Assembly: GCF_008001035.1 (NCBI RefSeq)
Contig: NZ_CP042856.1
Span: 1,178,001 to 1,242,000, forward strand
Origin: Salinibacterium sp. dk2585
GTDB lineage: Bacteria; Actinomycetota; Actinomycetes; Actinomycetales; Microbacteriaceae
Length of the DNA stretch: 64,000 nucleotides
Direction of reading: 5' to 3'
The notes beneath the pieces were generated by a model, which ran no database searches, was not told the DNA's origin, and saw only the letters and a program-made list of their open reading frames with translations. A program made the position numbers and the translations under genes. Shown here one piece after another: positions 44,062 through 51,989 of the stretch. Positions within the stretch are counted from its first letter, which is position 1. Each line of letters starts with the position of its first letter.

Positions 44062-45123
44062 ATGTATCGCTTCCTTTTCACCATATTCCTGCGACGCCTC
44101 GATCCCGAGACCGCGCACGGCCTCGCGTTCCGCGTCATCCGTCTGCTTCCCTACGTGGGGCTCGGTGCGCTCGCCCGTGCCTACTCACGCCCGGATCCCG
44201 TGCTCGCGGTCGAGGCCCTCGGCCTCCAGTTCGCGTCGCCCTTCGGGCTCGCAGCCGGCTTCGACAAGGAGGCCCTCGCCATCCGTGGACTGGGCCAGCT
44301 CGGCTTCGGTCACGTCGAGGTGGGCACCCTGACGGCGCAGCCCCAACCGGGAAACGAGAAGCCCCGCATGTTCCGACTCGTCGAAGACCGGGCACTCGTC
44401 AACCGCATGGGCTTCAACAATCATGGGGCCGCGGATGCCGCTCCTCGGCTCGCCCGGGAGCGCCGGCGTCGCGGACGCCCCGTGATCGGCGTGAACATCG
44501 GCAAGAGCCGCATGGTCGACGTCGACGATGCGATCGCTGACTACCTGACGAGCACGCGCCTCCTCGCTCCCGAGAGCGACTACCTCGTGGTGAACGTCAG
44601 TTCCCCCAACACGCCAGGCCTCCGTGGCCTGCAGGAGCTCGATCGGCTCGAGCCGCTTCTCGCGGCCGTGCGGGACGAGGCATCCGGCACTCCCGTGCTG
44701 GTGAAGATCGCCCCGGACCTCTCCGACGAGGAGATCGACCGCATCGCGTCCCTCGTGACGAAACTCGGCCTGCCGGGCGTCATCGCGACCAACACCACGA
44801 TCGCCCGCACAGGTCTCAGGGCGAGTGCTTCGGAGATCGAGAGGATCGGGGCGGGCGGCCTGTCAGGCGCACCGCTCAAGGCGCGCTCGCTCGAGGTGCT
44901 CACACGGCTGCGCTCAGTGCTCCCCGCCGACGCCTGCATCATCTCGGTCGGCGGAGTCGAGTCAGCGAGGGATGTCGCGGCACGCCTGCGTGCCGGAGCA
45001 ACGCTCGTGCAGGGCTATACGGCGTTCATCTATGAGGGACCTCTGTGGGCTGCCCACATCAACCGTGTGCTCGCTCGCATGGCGAACGATGGCACGCTCA
45101 GGCGGGGTACTGCCCCCGCTTGA
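44062..45123 (+). CDS. pyrD: Dihydroorotate dehydrogenase, class 2 (quinone-dependent)
   Basis: Membrane-associated flavoenzyme of pyrimidine synthesis passing electrons to quinone. 353 residues with the class 2 N-terminal membrane-binding helix region (YRFLFTIFLRRLDPE), FMN-binding GLAAGFDKE, catalytic Ser in NVSSPNTPGLR and GGLSGAPLKARS. The last 26 bases overlap the end of the convergent DUF3043 gene. Confidence 0.95.
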   Translation: MYRFLFTIFLRRLDPETAHGLAFRVIRLLPYVGLGALARAYSRPDPVLAVEALGLQFASPFGLAAGFDKEALAIRGLGQLGFGHVEVGTLTAQPQPGNEKPRMFRLVEDRALVNRMGFNNHGAADAAPRLARERRRRGRPVIGVNIGKSRMVDVDDAIADYLTSTRLLAPESDYLVVNVSSPNTPGLRGLQELDRLEPLLAAVRDEASGTPVLVKIAPDLSDEEIDRIASLVTKLGLPGVIATNTTIARTGLRASASEIERIGAGGLSGAPLKARSLEVLTRLRSVLPADACIISVGGVESARDVAARLRAGATLVQGYTAFIYEGPLWAAHINRVLARMANDGTLRRGTAPA

Positions 45124-45670
45124 CCTGCGGCTTCGGCAGGCGCATTGGACGCATCTGCAGGCAACGCATGGCGGTGTACCAGCGCACCTTCTCGACCTTG
45201 TCCTCGCCGAACTTCGCCTTCAGGCGCTTGGTGACGACGAGTCCTGCGATGACGCAGTCGAGGACAGCGAGGAGGAAGAATCCCCACAGCACGGCCATGC
45301 TGACGATCGCGATCATGGGGTCGGGGATGACCGTGAGCACGATCACGAGGAGCATGACGGGAATCATAAGCTCGCCGATGCTGAAGCGCGCGTCCACGTA
45401 GTCACGCACGTAGCGGCGCTGCGGGCCCTTGTCGCGCTGCGGGAGGTACCTCTCCTCGCCGTTGGCCATTCCGACGCGCGCACGATCGCGCGCCTCGTTG
45501 TACTTCGCGCGGGCCTCGCGGTTCGCCGCCTTGCGGTCGTTCGAGACGAGGGGACGGAGGTTCGCAGCCTCACGCTCCTTGCGCGTGGGGGTGGGGCGCC
45601 CCTTGCCCGTGGTCGTGCCCTGCTCGTCTGCTTCGACGGCGGGCTGTGATTCTGGTGCGGGCTTGGCCAT
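45098..45670 (-). CDS. DUF3043 membrane protein
   Basis: Protein of 190 residues: a charged, Ala/Lys/Arg-rich cytoplasmic N terminus (about 1-85) with the family stretch RPLVSNDRKAANREARAK, then two transmembrane helices (about 98-140) and a basic tail. The family is restricted to actinobacteria and of unknown function. I chose ATG 45670 because AAGGAACTCCC precedes it on its strand. It is divergent from the M20 peptidase gene through overlapping -10 boxes and convergent with pyrD by a 26-base overlap. Confidence 0.88.
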   Translation of the reverse strand: MAKPAPESQPAVEADEQGTTTGKGRPTPTRKEREAANLRPLVSNDRKAANREARAKYNEARDRARVGMANGEERYLPQRDKGPQRRYVRDYVDARFSIGELMIPVMLLVIVLTVIPDPMIAIVSMAVLWGFFLLAVLDCVIAGLVVTKRLKAKFGEDKVEKVRWYTAMRCLQMRPMRLPKPQVKRGQYPA

Positions 45671-45696
45671 GGGAGTTCCTTGCGTTGGGGACTGCT

Positions 45697-45704
45697 TAAG
45701 ATTA
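45697..45704. promoter_or_regulatory. Overlapping divergent -10 boxes (M20 peptidase and DUF3043 genes)
   Basis: TAAGAT on the plus strand (45697-45702) ends 7 bases before the peptidase ATG at 45710, and TAATCT on the minus strand (45704-45699) faces the DUF3043 gene, whose ATG is 28 bases on. Both lie in the near-palindrome TTAAGATTA, so one AT-rich melting region could serve both directions. Confidence 0.5.
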
Positions 45705-45709
45705 CCTGC

Positions 45710-47140
45710 ATGACCTCGGACTCCAATCAGAACGTTCCGACCCGGCAACAGTTGAGGGAGGCGCTCGGCACTGCGGTGCAGTCGGGCTTCCCCTCGGCGG
45801 TCGCTGACCTGTCGCGCCTTGTGCGCATCCCGTCGGTGTCGTGGTCGGCGTTCGACCCGCATCACGTCGAGGAGAGCGCGAGCGCGGTTGCGGGCTTGCT
45901 GGAGGGACTTGGCGTCTTCGACTCGGTCATCGTCTCCCGCGCCCCCGTCGGTGATGGCGATGCCAACGGGTTGCCCGCAGTGCTGGCGACCCGTGCGGCA
46001 CGCAATGGGCGTCCGACCGTCCTTCTCTACGCTCACCACGACGTGCAGCCTCCAGGGGACGAGGGGGAGTGGGACTCACCGCCCTTCGAGCCGACCCTCC
46101 GCGGTGAACGTCTCTACGGTCGTGGCTCCGCGGATGACAAGGCCGGCGTCATGGCCCACGTTGCCGCGATCCGCGCACTGCGGGAGACGCTTGGCGACGA
46201 TTTCGATCTCGGTATCAGCGTCTTCATTGAGGGGGAGGAGGAGGCGGGCTCGCTGTCCTTCGCCTCATTCCTGCGCCAGCACCGTGAAGAGCTCGCATCG
46301 GACCTGATCGTCGTCGCCGACTCGGACAACTGGGACACGGAGACCCCCTCGCTCACCGTCTCGCTTCGCGGCAATGTCGCGTTCGCGCTCGAGGTGCGCA
46401 CTCTCGCCCACGCATCCCACTCCGGCTTGTTCGGTGGGGCCGCGCCCGACGCGATGATGGCGCTCGTGCGGATCCTCGCCTCCTTCCATGACGACGACGG
46501 CTCTGTCGCGATCGACGGGTTGAGGTCCGCGTCCTTCGAGACCCCTGCGGATGACGAGCAGCGACTCCGTGACGAGGCGGGGCTCCTGGATGGCGTGACG
46601 CCGGTGGGTCGCGGCAGCATCTACTCGCGCGTCTGGGCCCAGCCGGCCGTCACGGTCACGGGTATTGACGCGCCCTCCGTCGGGCGCGCATCGAATACCC
46701 TCCTACCCAGCGCGAGGGCGAAGGTCAGCGTGAGGGTGGCCCCGGGGCAAGACGCGGAGGAGGCGTACGCCCTCATCCGCCGACACATCGAGGCCCACAC
46801 CCCCTTCGGTGCCCACGTCTCCTTCGCGAATCCCGAACTCGGTGACCCCTTCCTCGTCGACACCGAGGGCTGGGCCGTGCAGGAGGCGCGGGACGCGATG
46901 GCATCAGCGTGGGGCAACGATGCCGTCCTCGCAGGCATCGGCGGGTCGATCCCCTTCATCGCAGACCTCGTCGGCGAGTTTCCGCAGGCGCAGATCCTCG
47001 TGACGGGCGTCGAGGACCCACACACGCGCGCGCACAGCCCCAACGAGTCACTGCACCTCGGAGTGTTCCGCAAGGCGATCCTGACGGAGGCGGTGCTCCT
47101 TGCGCAGCTCAACGAGCGTAAGGGCTTTTCACGATCGTGA
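45710..47140 (+). CDS. M20-family metallodipeptidase
   Basis: Cytoplasmic zinc peptidase of 476 residues, CNDP/dipeptidase type. Metal-binding residues are in LLYAHHDVQPPG, GRGSADDKAG, EGEEEAGS (catalytic and metal Glu), DSDNW and the C-terminal EDPHTRAHSPNES. The substrate, probably a dipeptide, cannot be specified. The ATG at 45710 is 7 bases after a -10 box and has no ribosome site, so it looks leaderless. Confidence 0.9.
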   Translation: MTSDSNQNVPTRQQLREALGTAVQSGFPSAVADLSRLVRIPSVSWSAFDPHHVEESASAVAGLLEGLGVFDSVIVSRAPVGDGDANGLPAVLATRAARNGRPTVLLYAHHDVQPPGDEGEWDSPPFEPTLRGERLYGRGSADDKAGVMAHVAAIRALRETLGDDFDLGISVFIEGEEEAGSLSFASFLRQHREELASDLIVVADSDNWDTETPSLTVSLRGNVAFALEVRTLAHASHSGLFGGAAPDAMMALVRILASFHDDDGSVAIDGLRSASFETPADDEQRLRDEAGLLDGVTPVGRGSIYSRVWAQPAVTVTGIDAPSVGRASNTLLPSARAKVSVRVAPGQDAEEAYALIRRHIEAHTPFGAHVSFANPELGDPFLVDTEGWAVQEARDAMASAWGNDAVLAGIGGSIPFIADLVGEFPQAQILVTGVEDPHTRAHSPNESLHLGVFRKAILTEAVLLAQLNERKGFSRS

Positions 47141-47222
47141 CTTCGCCCGCAGGGAATGATTTCCCAGCGCGCACGCTTACACTGGAAATGCCCCTCGTGG
47201 GGCCGAGACGTGAGGAGACGGC

Positions 47223-47609
47223 ATGACTGACACCGCAATGAGCGTGGGAACGCTCAACGACCAGCAGGCCGCTGACGCCCCGGAGCACGGCGTGCTCCTG
47301 ACCGACGCAGCAGCCGCGAAGGTGCGTTCGCTCTACGAGCAGGAGGGGCGCGACGACCTCCGCCTGCGCGTCGCCGTGCAGCCGGGCGGATGCTCGGGAC
47401 TCATCTACCAGTTGTATTTCGACGAGCGCCTGCTCGACGGTGACGCGACAGTCGACTTCGACGGCGTGGAGGTCGTGGTCGACAAGATGAGCGTGCCCTA
47501 TCTGGAGGGCGCGACGATCGATTTCGAGGACACGATCCAGAAGCAGGGCTTCACGATCGACAACCCCAACGCCGGCAGCAGCTGCGCGTGTGGGGATTCA
47601 TTCAGCTGA
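47223..47609 (+). CDS. erpA: A-type iron-sulfur cluster carrier (ErpA/HesB family)
   Basis: Protein of 128 residues that carries and inserts Fe-S clusters into apoproteins. The three cluster-ligating cysteines are in GGCSGL and CACGDSF at the C terminus. ATG preceded by GAGGAGACGGC-type context. It lies just before the cta genes, a common actinobacterial arrangement; the Rieske protein QcrA is one possible client. Confidence 0.92.
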   Translation: MTDTAMSVGTLNDQQAADAPEHGVLLTDAAAAKVRSLYEQEGRDDLRLRVAVQPGGCSGLIYQLYFDERLLDGDATVDFDGVEVVVDKMSVPYLEGATIDFEDTIQKQGFTIDNPNAGSSCACGDSFS

Positions 47610-47630
47610 GTTTTTGTGGCTGTTGCCAAC

Positions 47631-47661
47631 GAAGGGGAAGTCGCGTCGCGACTTCCCCTTC
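47631..47661 (+). terminator. Intrinsic terminator after erpA
   Basis: A 14-bp perfect stem (47631-47644 with 47648-47661) with a three-base loop, starting 22 bases after the erpA stop and followed by TTTCG. It separates erpA from the ctaC promoter. Confidence 0.75.
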
Positions 47662-47711
47662 TTTCGTCTCGCGAGCGGCCATTCGGGTTCGGCAGCGCGT
47701 CTCGGGAGCGA

Positions 47712-47735
47712 TAGGCTGGTTGCTGTCAATAGACT
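47712..47735 (+). promoter_or_regulatory. Two candidate -10 boxes before ctaC
   Basis: TAGGCT at 47712-47717 and TAGACT at 47730-47735, 56 and 38 bases before the ctaC GTG at 47774. Either would give a leader containing the GAGAGG ribosome site. Confidence 0.35.
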
Positions 47736-47773
47736 GAGTTCCATCCAGTCCCGTGTCATCCGAGAGGTCACAG

Positions 47774-48649
47774 GTGCGCTCTAACCGCCGTCTTCGATGG
47801 GCTGCCGTCCCCCTGGCAGCATCACTTGTCGTCGTCCTAGCCGGATGTACGCAGGCCCAGCTCCGTGGCTACCTGCCGGGCGAGCCCGGCATCACTAACC
47901 ACACCGACCGCATCGCGGGACTGTGGACCACCTCGTGGATGGTGCTGCTCGTCGTCGGCATCGTCACGTGGGGTCTCGTGCTCTGGGTTGCGACGGTCTA
48001 CCGCCGGCGCAAGGGTCAGACCGGCCTCCCCGTGCAGCTTCGCTACAACATGCCGATCGAGATCCTCTACACGGTCGTGCCGCTCATCCTCGTCATGGGC
48101 TTCTTCGCCTTCACGGCGCGCGACCAGGCGGCGATCGAGGAGCCGATCGAAGACCCGGACGTGCAGATCGAGGTCTATGCCAAGCGCTGGGCCTGGGACT
48201 TCAACTACCTCAACGAGGGCCCCGGCGGCGAGGGTGTGCACTACCAGGGCATCCAGGCACAGGAGACCGAGAAGTCGCCGTACATCGACTACGACCTGCT
48301 GCCCGTGCTCTACCTCCCCGTCGACAAGACGGTCGAGATTGCGCTGGAGAGCCGCGACGTCATCCACTCCTTCTGGGTCGTCGACTTCCTCTACAAGAAG
48401 GACACGGTCCCCGGCAAGAGCAACTACATGTACTTCACTCCGCAGGAGGAAGGCGAGTACATCGGCAAGTGTGCGGAGCTCTGTGGCGAATACCACGCGC
48501 TCATGCTCTTCAAGGTGAAGGTCGTCTCCGAGGCGGAGTACGACGCATACATCCAGAGCCTCGTCGACGCCGGCAACACCGGCATCCGCGGCGCCGAGTA
48601 CAACACGAACAGCAACCTGCCGGGCACCGAGCCCGTGCGCTCAAAGTAA
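47774..48649 (+). CDS. ctaC: Cytochrome c oxidase subunit II
   Basis: Subunit of the aa3 oxidase that takes electrons from the bc1 complex cytochrome. 291 residues: an N-terminal signal with a lipobox-like cleavage site (VVVLAGC), two transmembrane helices, and a periplasmic cupredoxin domain with the CuA site (His in DVIHSFWV, then CAELCGEYHALM). I chose GTG 47774 because GAGAGG lies 7 bases upstream; a GTG at 47753 is in frame but has no site. Confidence 0.95.
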   Translation: MRSNRRLRWAAVPLAASLVVVLAGCTQAQLRGYLPGEPGITNHTDRIAGLWTTSWMVLLVVGIVTWGLVLWVATVYRRRKGQTGLPVQLRYNMPIEILYTVVPLILVMGFFAFTARDQAAIEEPIEDPDVQIEVYAKRWAWDFNYLNEGPGGEGVHYQGIQAQETEKSPYIDYDLLPVLYLPVDKTVEIALESRDVIHSFWVVDFLYKKDTVPGKSNYMYFTPQEEGEYIGKCAELCGEYHALMLFKVKVVSEAEYDAYIQSLVDAGNTGIRGAEYNTNSNLPGTEPVRSK

Positions 48650-48658
48650 GGCGAGATC

Positions 48659-50413
48659 ATGAGCACCACTACTGAGAGTCGTCCGGAGGCCGCCCCCACG
48701 GCCGGCACCGCGACCATCGGTCACACGATGTCGCCGAGTGCCCGTCGCAAGGGCAACGTTCTCGTCAACTGGATCACCTCGACTGACCACAAGACGATCG
48801 GGTACATGTACCTCATCAGCTCGTTCGTCTACTTCTGCATCGGCGGCGTGATGGCACTCATCATCCGCGCGCAGCTGTTCGCACCTGGCCTGGACCTGCT
48901 CCAGACCAAGGAGCAGTACAACCAGCTCTTCACGATGCACGGCACGATCATGCTGCTCATGTTTGCGACGCCGCTCTTCGCGGGTTTCGCGAATGTGCTG
49001 ATGCCGCTGCAGATCGGTGCACCGGATGTCGCGTTCCCGCGTCTCAACGCCTTCGCCTACTGGGCCTATAGCTTCGGTAGCCTCATGGCGGTCGCCGGCT
49101 TCCTCACGCCGCAGGGTGCCGCCTCCTTCGGATGGTTCGCCTACACGCCGCTGTCGACAACGACATTCACCCCGGGCGTCGGTGGGCATCTCTGGGTCGT
49201 CGGCCTTGCGATCTCAGGTTTCGGAACCATCCTCGGTGCCGTCAACTTCATCACGACCATCATCACGATGCGTGCCCCCGGCATGACGATGTGGCGCATG
49301 CCGATCTTCACGTGGAACACGCTCGTCACCTCGATCCTCGTGCTGATGGCCTTCCCCGTGCTCGCGGCGGCCCTGTTCGGCCTCGCGATCGACCGTATCT
49401 TCGGCGGCCACGTCTACAACGTCGACGCCGGGGGAGCGATCCTCTGGCAGCACCTCTTCTGGTTCTTCGGCCACCCCGAGGTCTACATCATCGCGCTGCC
49501 ATTCTTCGGCATCGTGTCCGAGGTCTTCCCCGTGTTCAGCCGCAAGCCGATCTTCGGCTACAAGACCCTCGTGTACGCGACGATCGCGATCGCGGCCCTC
49601 TCCGTCACGGTGTGGGCGCACCACATGTACGTGACCGGATCCGTGCTGCTTCCGTTCTTCGCCCTCATGACGATGTTGATCGCGGTGCCTACCGGCGTGA
49701 AGATCTTCAACTGGATCGGCACGATGTGGCGGGGCTCCGTCACGTTCGAGACACCAATGCTCTGGGCCATCGGCTTTATCGTCACGTTCACCTTCGGTGG
49801 ACTGACGGGCGTCATCCTGGCGTCGCCGCCGCTCGACTTCCACGTCTCCGACACCTACTTCGTCGTCGCCCACTTCCACTACGTGGTCTTCGGCACGGTC
49901 GTCTTCGCGATGTTCAGTGGCTTCTACTTCTGGTGGCCAAAGTGGACCGGCAAGATGCTCAACGAGAAGCTCGGCAAGATCCACTTCTGGGTGCTTTTCA
50001 TCGGCTTCCACATGACCTTCCTCATCCAGCACTGGCTGGGCGTCGTGGGCATGCCGCGTCGTTACGCGGTCTACCAGCCTGAAGACGGCTACACGTGGAT
50101 GAACCAGCTGTCCACTGTGGGCGCGATGGTCCTCGGCGCCTCGATGATCCCCTTCCTGCTCAACGTGTACATCACGGCCCGCAAGGCGCCGAAGGTGACC
50201 GTGGACGACCCGTGGGGATACGGACGCTCGCTCGAGTGGGCCACGTCGTGCCCGCCGCCGCGCCACAACTTCACCTCGATCCCGCGGATCCGTTCCGAGT
50301 CCCCGGCGTTCGACCTCCACCACCCGGAGGCAGGCATCCCGGTGGGAATCGGTCCCGCCAAGGACGCTCCGGATGCTCCCGTGTACGACAGCGCTGACGA
50401 GAAGGTGAAGTAG
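48659..50413 (+). CDS. ctaD: Cytochrome c oxidase subunit I
   Basis: Catalytic subunit with haems a and a3 and CuB. 584 residues, twelve transmembrane helices, and the invariant metal ligands: [16 protein letters not shown] (CuB His and cross-linked Tyr), AHHMYVTG and [10 protein letters not shown]. Reduces oxygen to water and pumps protons. 9 bases after ctaC. Confidence 0.97.
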   Translation: MSTTTESRPEAAPTAGTATIGHTMSPSARRKGNVLVNWITSTDHKTIGYMYLISSFVYFCIGGVMALIIRAQLFAPGLDLLQTKEQYNQLFTMHGTIMLLMFATPLFAGFANVLMPLQIGAPDVAFPRLNAFAYWAYSFGSLMAVAGFLTPQGAASFGWFAYTPLSTTTFTPGVGGHLWVVGLAISGFGTILGAVNFITTIITMRAPGMTMWRMPIFTWNTLVTSILVLMAFPVLAAALFGLAIDRIFGGHVYNVDAGGAILWQHLFWFFGHPEVYIIALPFFGIVSEVFPVFSRKPIFGYKTLVYATIAIAALSVTVWAHHMYVTGSVLLPFFALMTMLIAVPTGVKIFNWIGTMWRGSVTFETPMLWAIGFIVTFTFGGLTGVILASPPLDFHVSDTYFVVAHFHYVVFGTVVFAMFSGFYFWWPKWTGKMLNEKLGKIHFWVLFIGFHMTFLIQHWLGVVGMPRRYAVYQPEDGYTWMNQLSTVGAMVLGASMIPFLLNVYITARKAPKVTVDDPWGYGRSLEWATSCPPPRHNFTSIPRIRSESPAFDLHHPEAGIPVGIGPAKDAPDAPVYDSADEKVK

Positions 50414-50420
50414 GCACAAC

Positions 50421-50891
50421 ATGAAGGTCAATGCAGTAATCTTCTGGGTCCTCACGGTCTTCTTCGCCATCGTCGCCGCGATCTACACCGGCTGGTCATG
50501 GGTGGTATCGAACCAGCAGATGGAGGAGTACGCGCAGCGCGTCGGGCCGGGCGGTATCGCCGCCGGGCACCCCGAGTGGGCTGGCACGGTGACTCTCTGG
50601 CTCTGCGCCGTGCTGGCGGGCTTCCTCGCCTTCTACGTGGGTAAGTCGTACAAGTCGCAGGGCGGCGAGCTGCCCGAGGACCGCCTCGACGCCAACATCG
50701 ACGACGGTGACCCCGAGCTCGGGCACTTCAGCCCCTGGAGCTGGTGGCCCATCGTGCTCGCCGGTTCTGCTTCGATCCTGATGCTCGGATTCGCAGTTGG
50801 CTTCTGGATCTGCTTCATCGGTGCGGCGCTCACCGTCATCGCGGTTGTCGGTTGGACATATGAGTACTACCGCGGCAACTTCAGGCACTGA
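50421..50891 (+). CDS. ctaF: Cytochrome c oxidase subunit IV (actinobacterial CtaF)
   Basis: Small actinobacterium-specific oxidase subunit, 156 residues with four transmembrane helices (about 5-25, 50-70, 98-115, 118-140) and a short soluble loop. Lies 7 bases after ctaD, its usual place. Helps stabilise the bc1-aa3 supercomplex. Confidence 0.92.
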   Translation: MKVNAVIFWVLTVFFAIVAAIYTGWSWVVSNQQMEEYAQRVGPGGIAAGHPEWAGTVTLWLCAVLAGFLAFYVGKSYKSQGGELPEDRLDANIDDGDPELGHFSPWSWWPIVLAGSASILMLGFAVGFWICFIGAALTVIAVVGWTYEYYRGNFRH

Positions 50892-50892
50892 C

Positions 50893-51327
50893 GTGGAGAT
50901 ACGCAAAGCGTCGTCGGCAGATGTCGACGGCGTTTTTGCGTTGATTGAGCAGCTTGCCGATACCTATGAGGTCGATCGCGCATCGTTCGACGCCGCGTAC
51001 GCGGACGCCCTCAAGGATCCGGACCGCAGCGTGCTCCTCATCGCTGAGCTCGACGGTCGCGTCGCGGGCTATGCGCTCATGATCGTCTCGAGACTCCTCT
51101 ACACGCGGGTGGACTCGGCACAGATTCAGGAGCTCATCGTCGATGAGTCGTTGCGTGGGCGGGGGATCGGCAGCCGCCTTGTGGCCGCCGTCGAAGACAT
51201 CTGCTTCCAGCGCGGCCTGAACCAGCTGACCGTGGCAAGCAGCCGCACGCCCGCGTTCTACGACCGACTCGACTACCGCTCCACTGCGGACTTCCTGAAG
51301 AAGGTCTTCTTCTCGCACAGGGATTGA
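50893..51327 (+). CDS. GNAT-family N-acetyltransferase
   Basis: Acetyl-CoA-dependent acyltransferase of 144 residues with the family motif A (ELIVDESLRGRGIGSRLVAAVED) shortened here to its Q/RxxGxG core, RGRGIGS. GTG 50893 starts one base after the ctaF stop and gives the typical N terminus MEIRKASSADVDG; the frame is open further upstream within ctaF (for example ATG 50860). The substrate is unknown. It is likely co-transcribed with the cta genes. Confidence 0.82.
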   Translation: MEIRKASSADVDGVFALIEQLADTYEVDRASFDAAYADALKDPDRSVLLIAELDGRVAGYALMIVSRLLYTRVDSAQIQELIVDESLRGRGIGSRLVAAVEDICFQRGLNQLTVASSRTPAFYDRLDYRSTADFLKKVFFSHRD

Positions 51328-51937
51328 ATGCGGCGCGCTCCAGTGTTCGCTGGATCTCGAAGCCGATCCGTACTGATGTAAAGGCCGATCTGGCGCACGC
51401 GTCCGACGAACGGGACGGACGCATGTATGTAGGGAAGCGGTCGCGGCGTGCGCGCGCGTTCGGTCCATGAGCCGCCTCGATAAGCCCCCGGCACCGGCCG
51501 CCCCGTGTCCCGGCTCAGAGACAGTGAACGCACGCGATCGCACGCGCGTCGTGACGTCATGACGGGGCGTTGCGTGCTTCGCTACGTCGCACAACTGGCG
51601 GTCCCCTCGAACGGCCGCTGTGAGCAGGCTCTATGCGGCGCCATACGGCGAGAGGATGTGAGGCCGTGCGAGCGCGTCGCTGACCGGCCGACATCCTCGA
51701 GCCAGCTGGCCTCTCCGGTGCATACACACGTCGTCCAGGTGTGCGGCACGGCGCTGTACAGTTCGGCTGGCCGCCCGATCGGCTGGTTGCGCCGGGCCGC
51801 TGATGCGGCGCGACGGCCGGTCCACCCGGTGTAGGCCTCGCAGTACTCGGATCGCCATACTCATACGGCCTCGTTTGAGTCCGTCGTAGCGCGATATGCC
51901 GCCGGCCGGCCTACCCTAGTGTGCCCCTCCGCGCGGA
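51328..51937. other. Gene-free region of about 600 bp between the GNAT gene and qcrB
   Basis: No reading frame here shows actinobacterial codon use or a recognisable protein; the longest (51505-51834 on the plus strand) reads as Arg/Ser-rich shadow sequence. The stretch contains several short palindromes, for example CGTCATGACG near 51556 and GCCGGCCGGC near 51901, and reads as if randomised. It is the only gap over 300 bases in the window. It could hold an unrecognised RNA or an eroded gene. Confidence 0.4.
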
Positions 51938-51969
51938 AAGGGCCCCGCAGCCGAAGCTACGGGGCCCTT
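51938..51969 (-). terminator. Terminator after qcrB
   Basis: AAGGGCCCCG and CGGGGCCCTT pair perfectly; one C-A mismatch is followed by three more inner pairs and a CGAA loop. It starts 21 bases past the qcrB stop on the minus strand; TT ends the arm on either strand. Confidence 0.75.
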
Positions 51970-51989
51970 CAGGTCAAGCACCTTGCGGA

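Noticed and set aside
51505-51834. 109-residue plus-strand frame in the gap before qcrB
   Set aside because: Codon use unlike neighbours, no ribosome site, Arg/Ser-rich sequence without any recognised domain.
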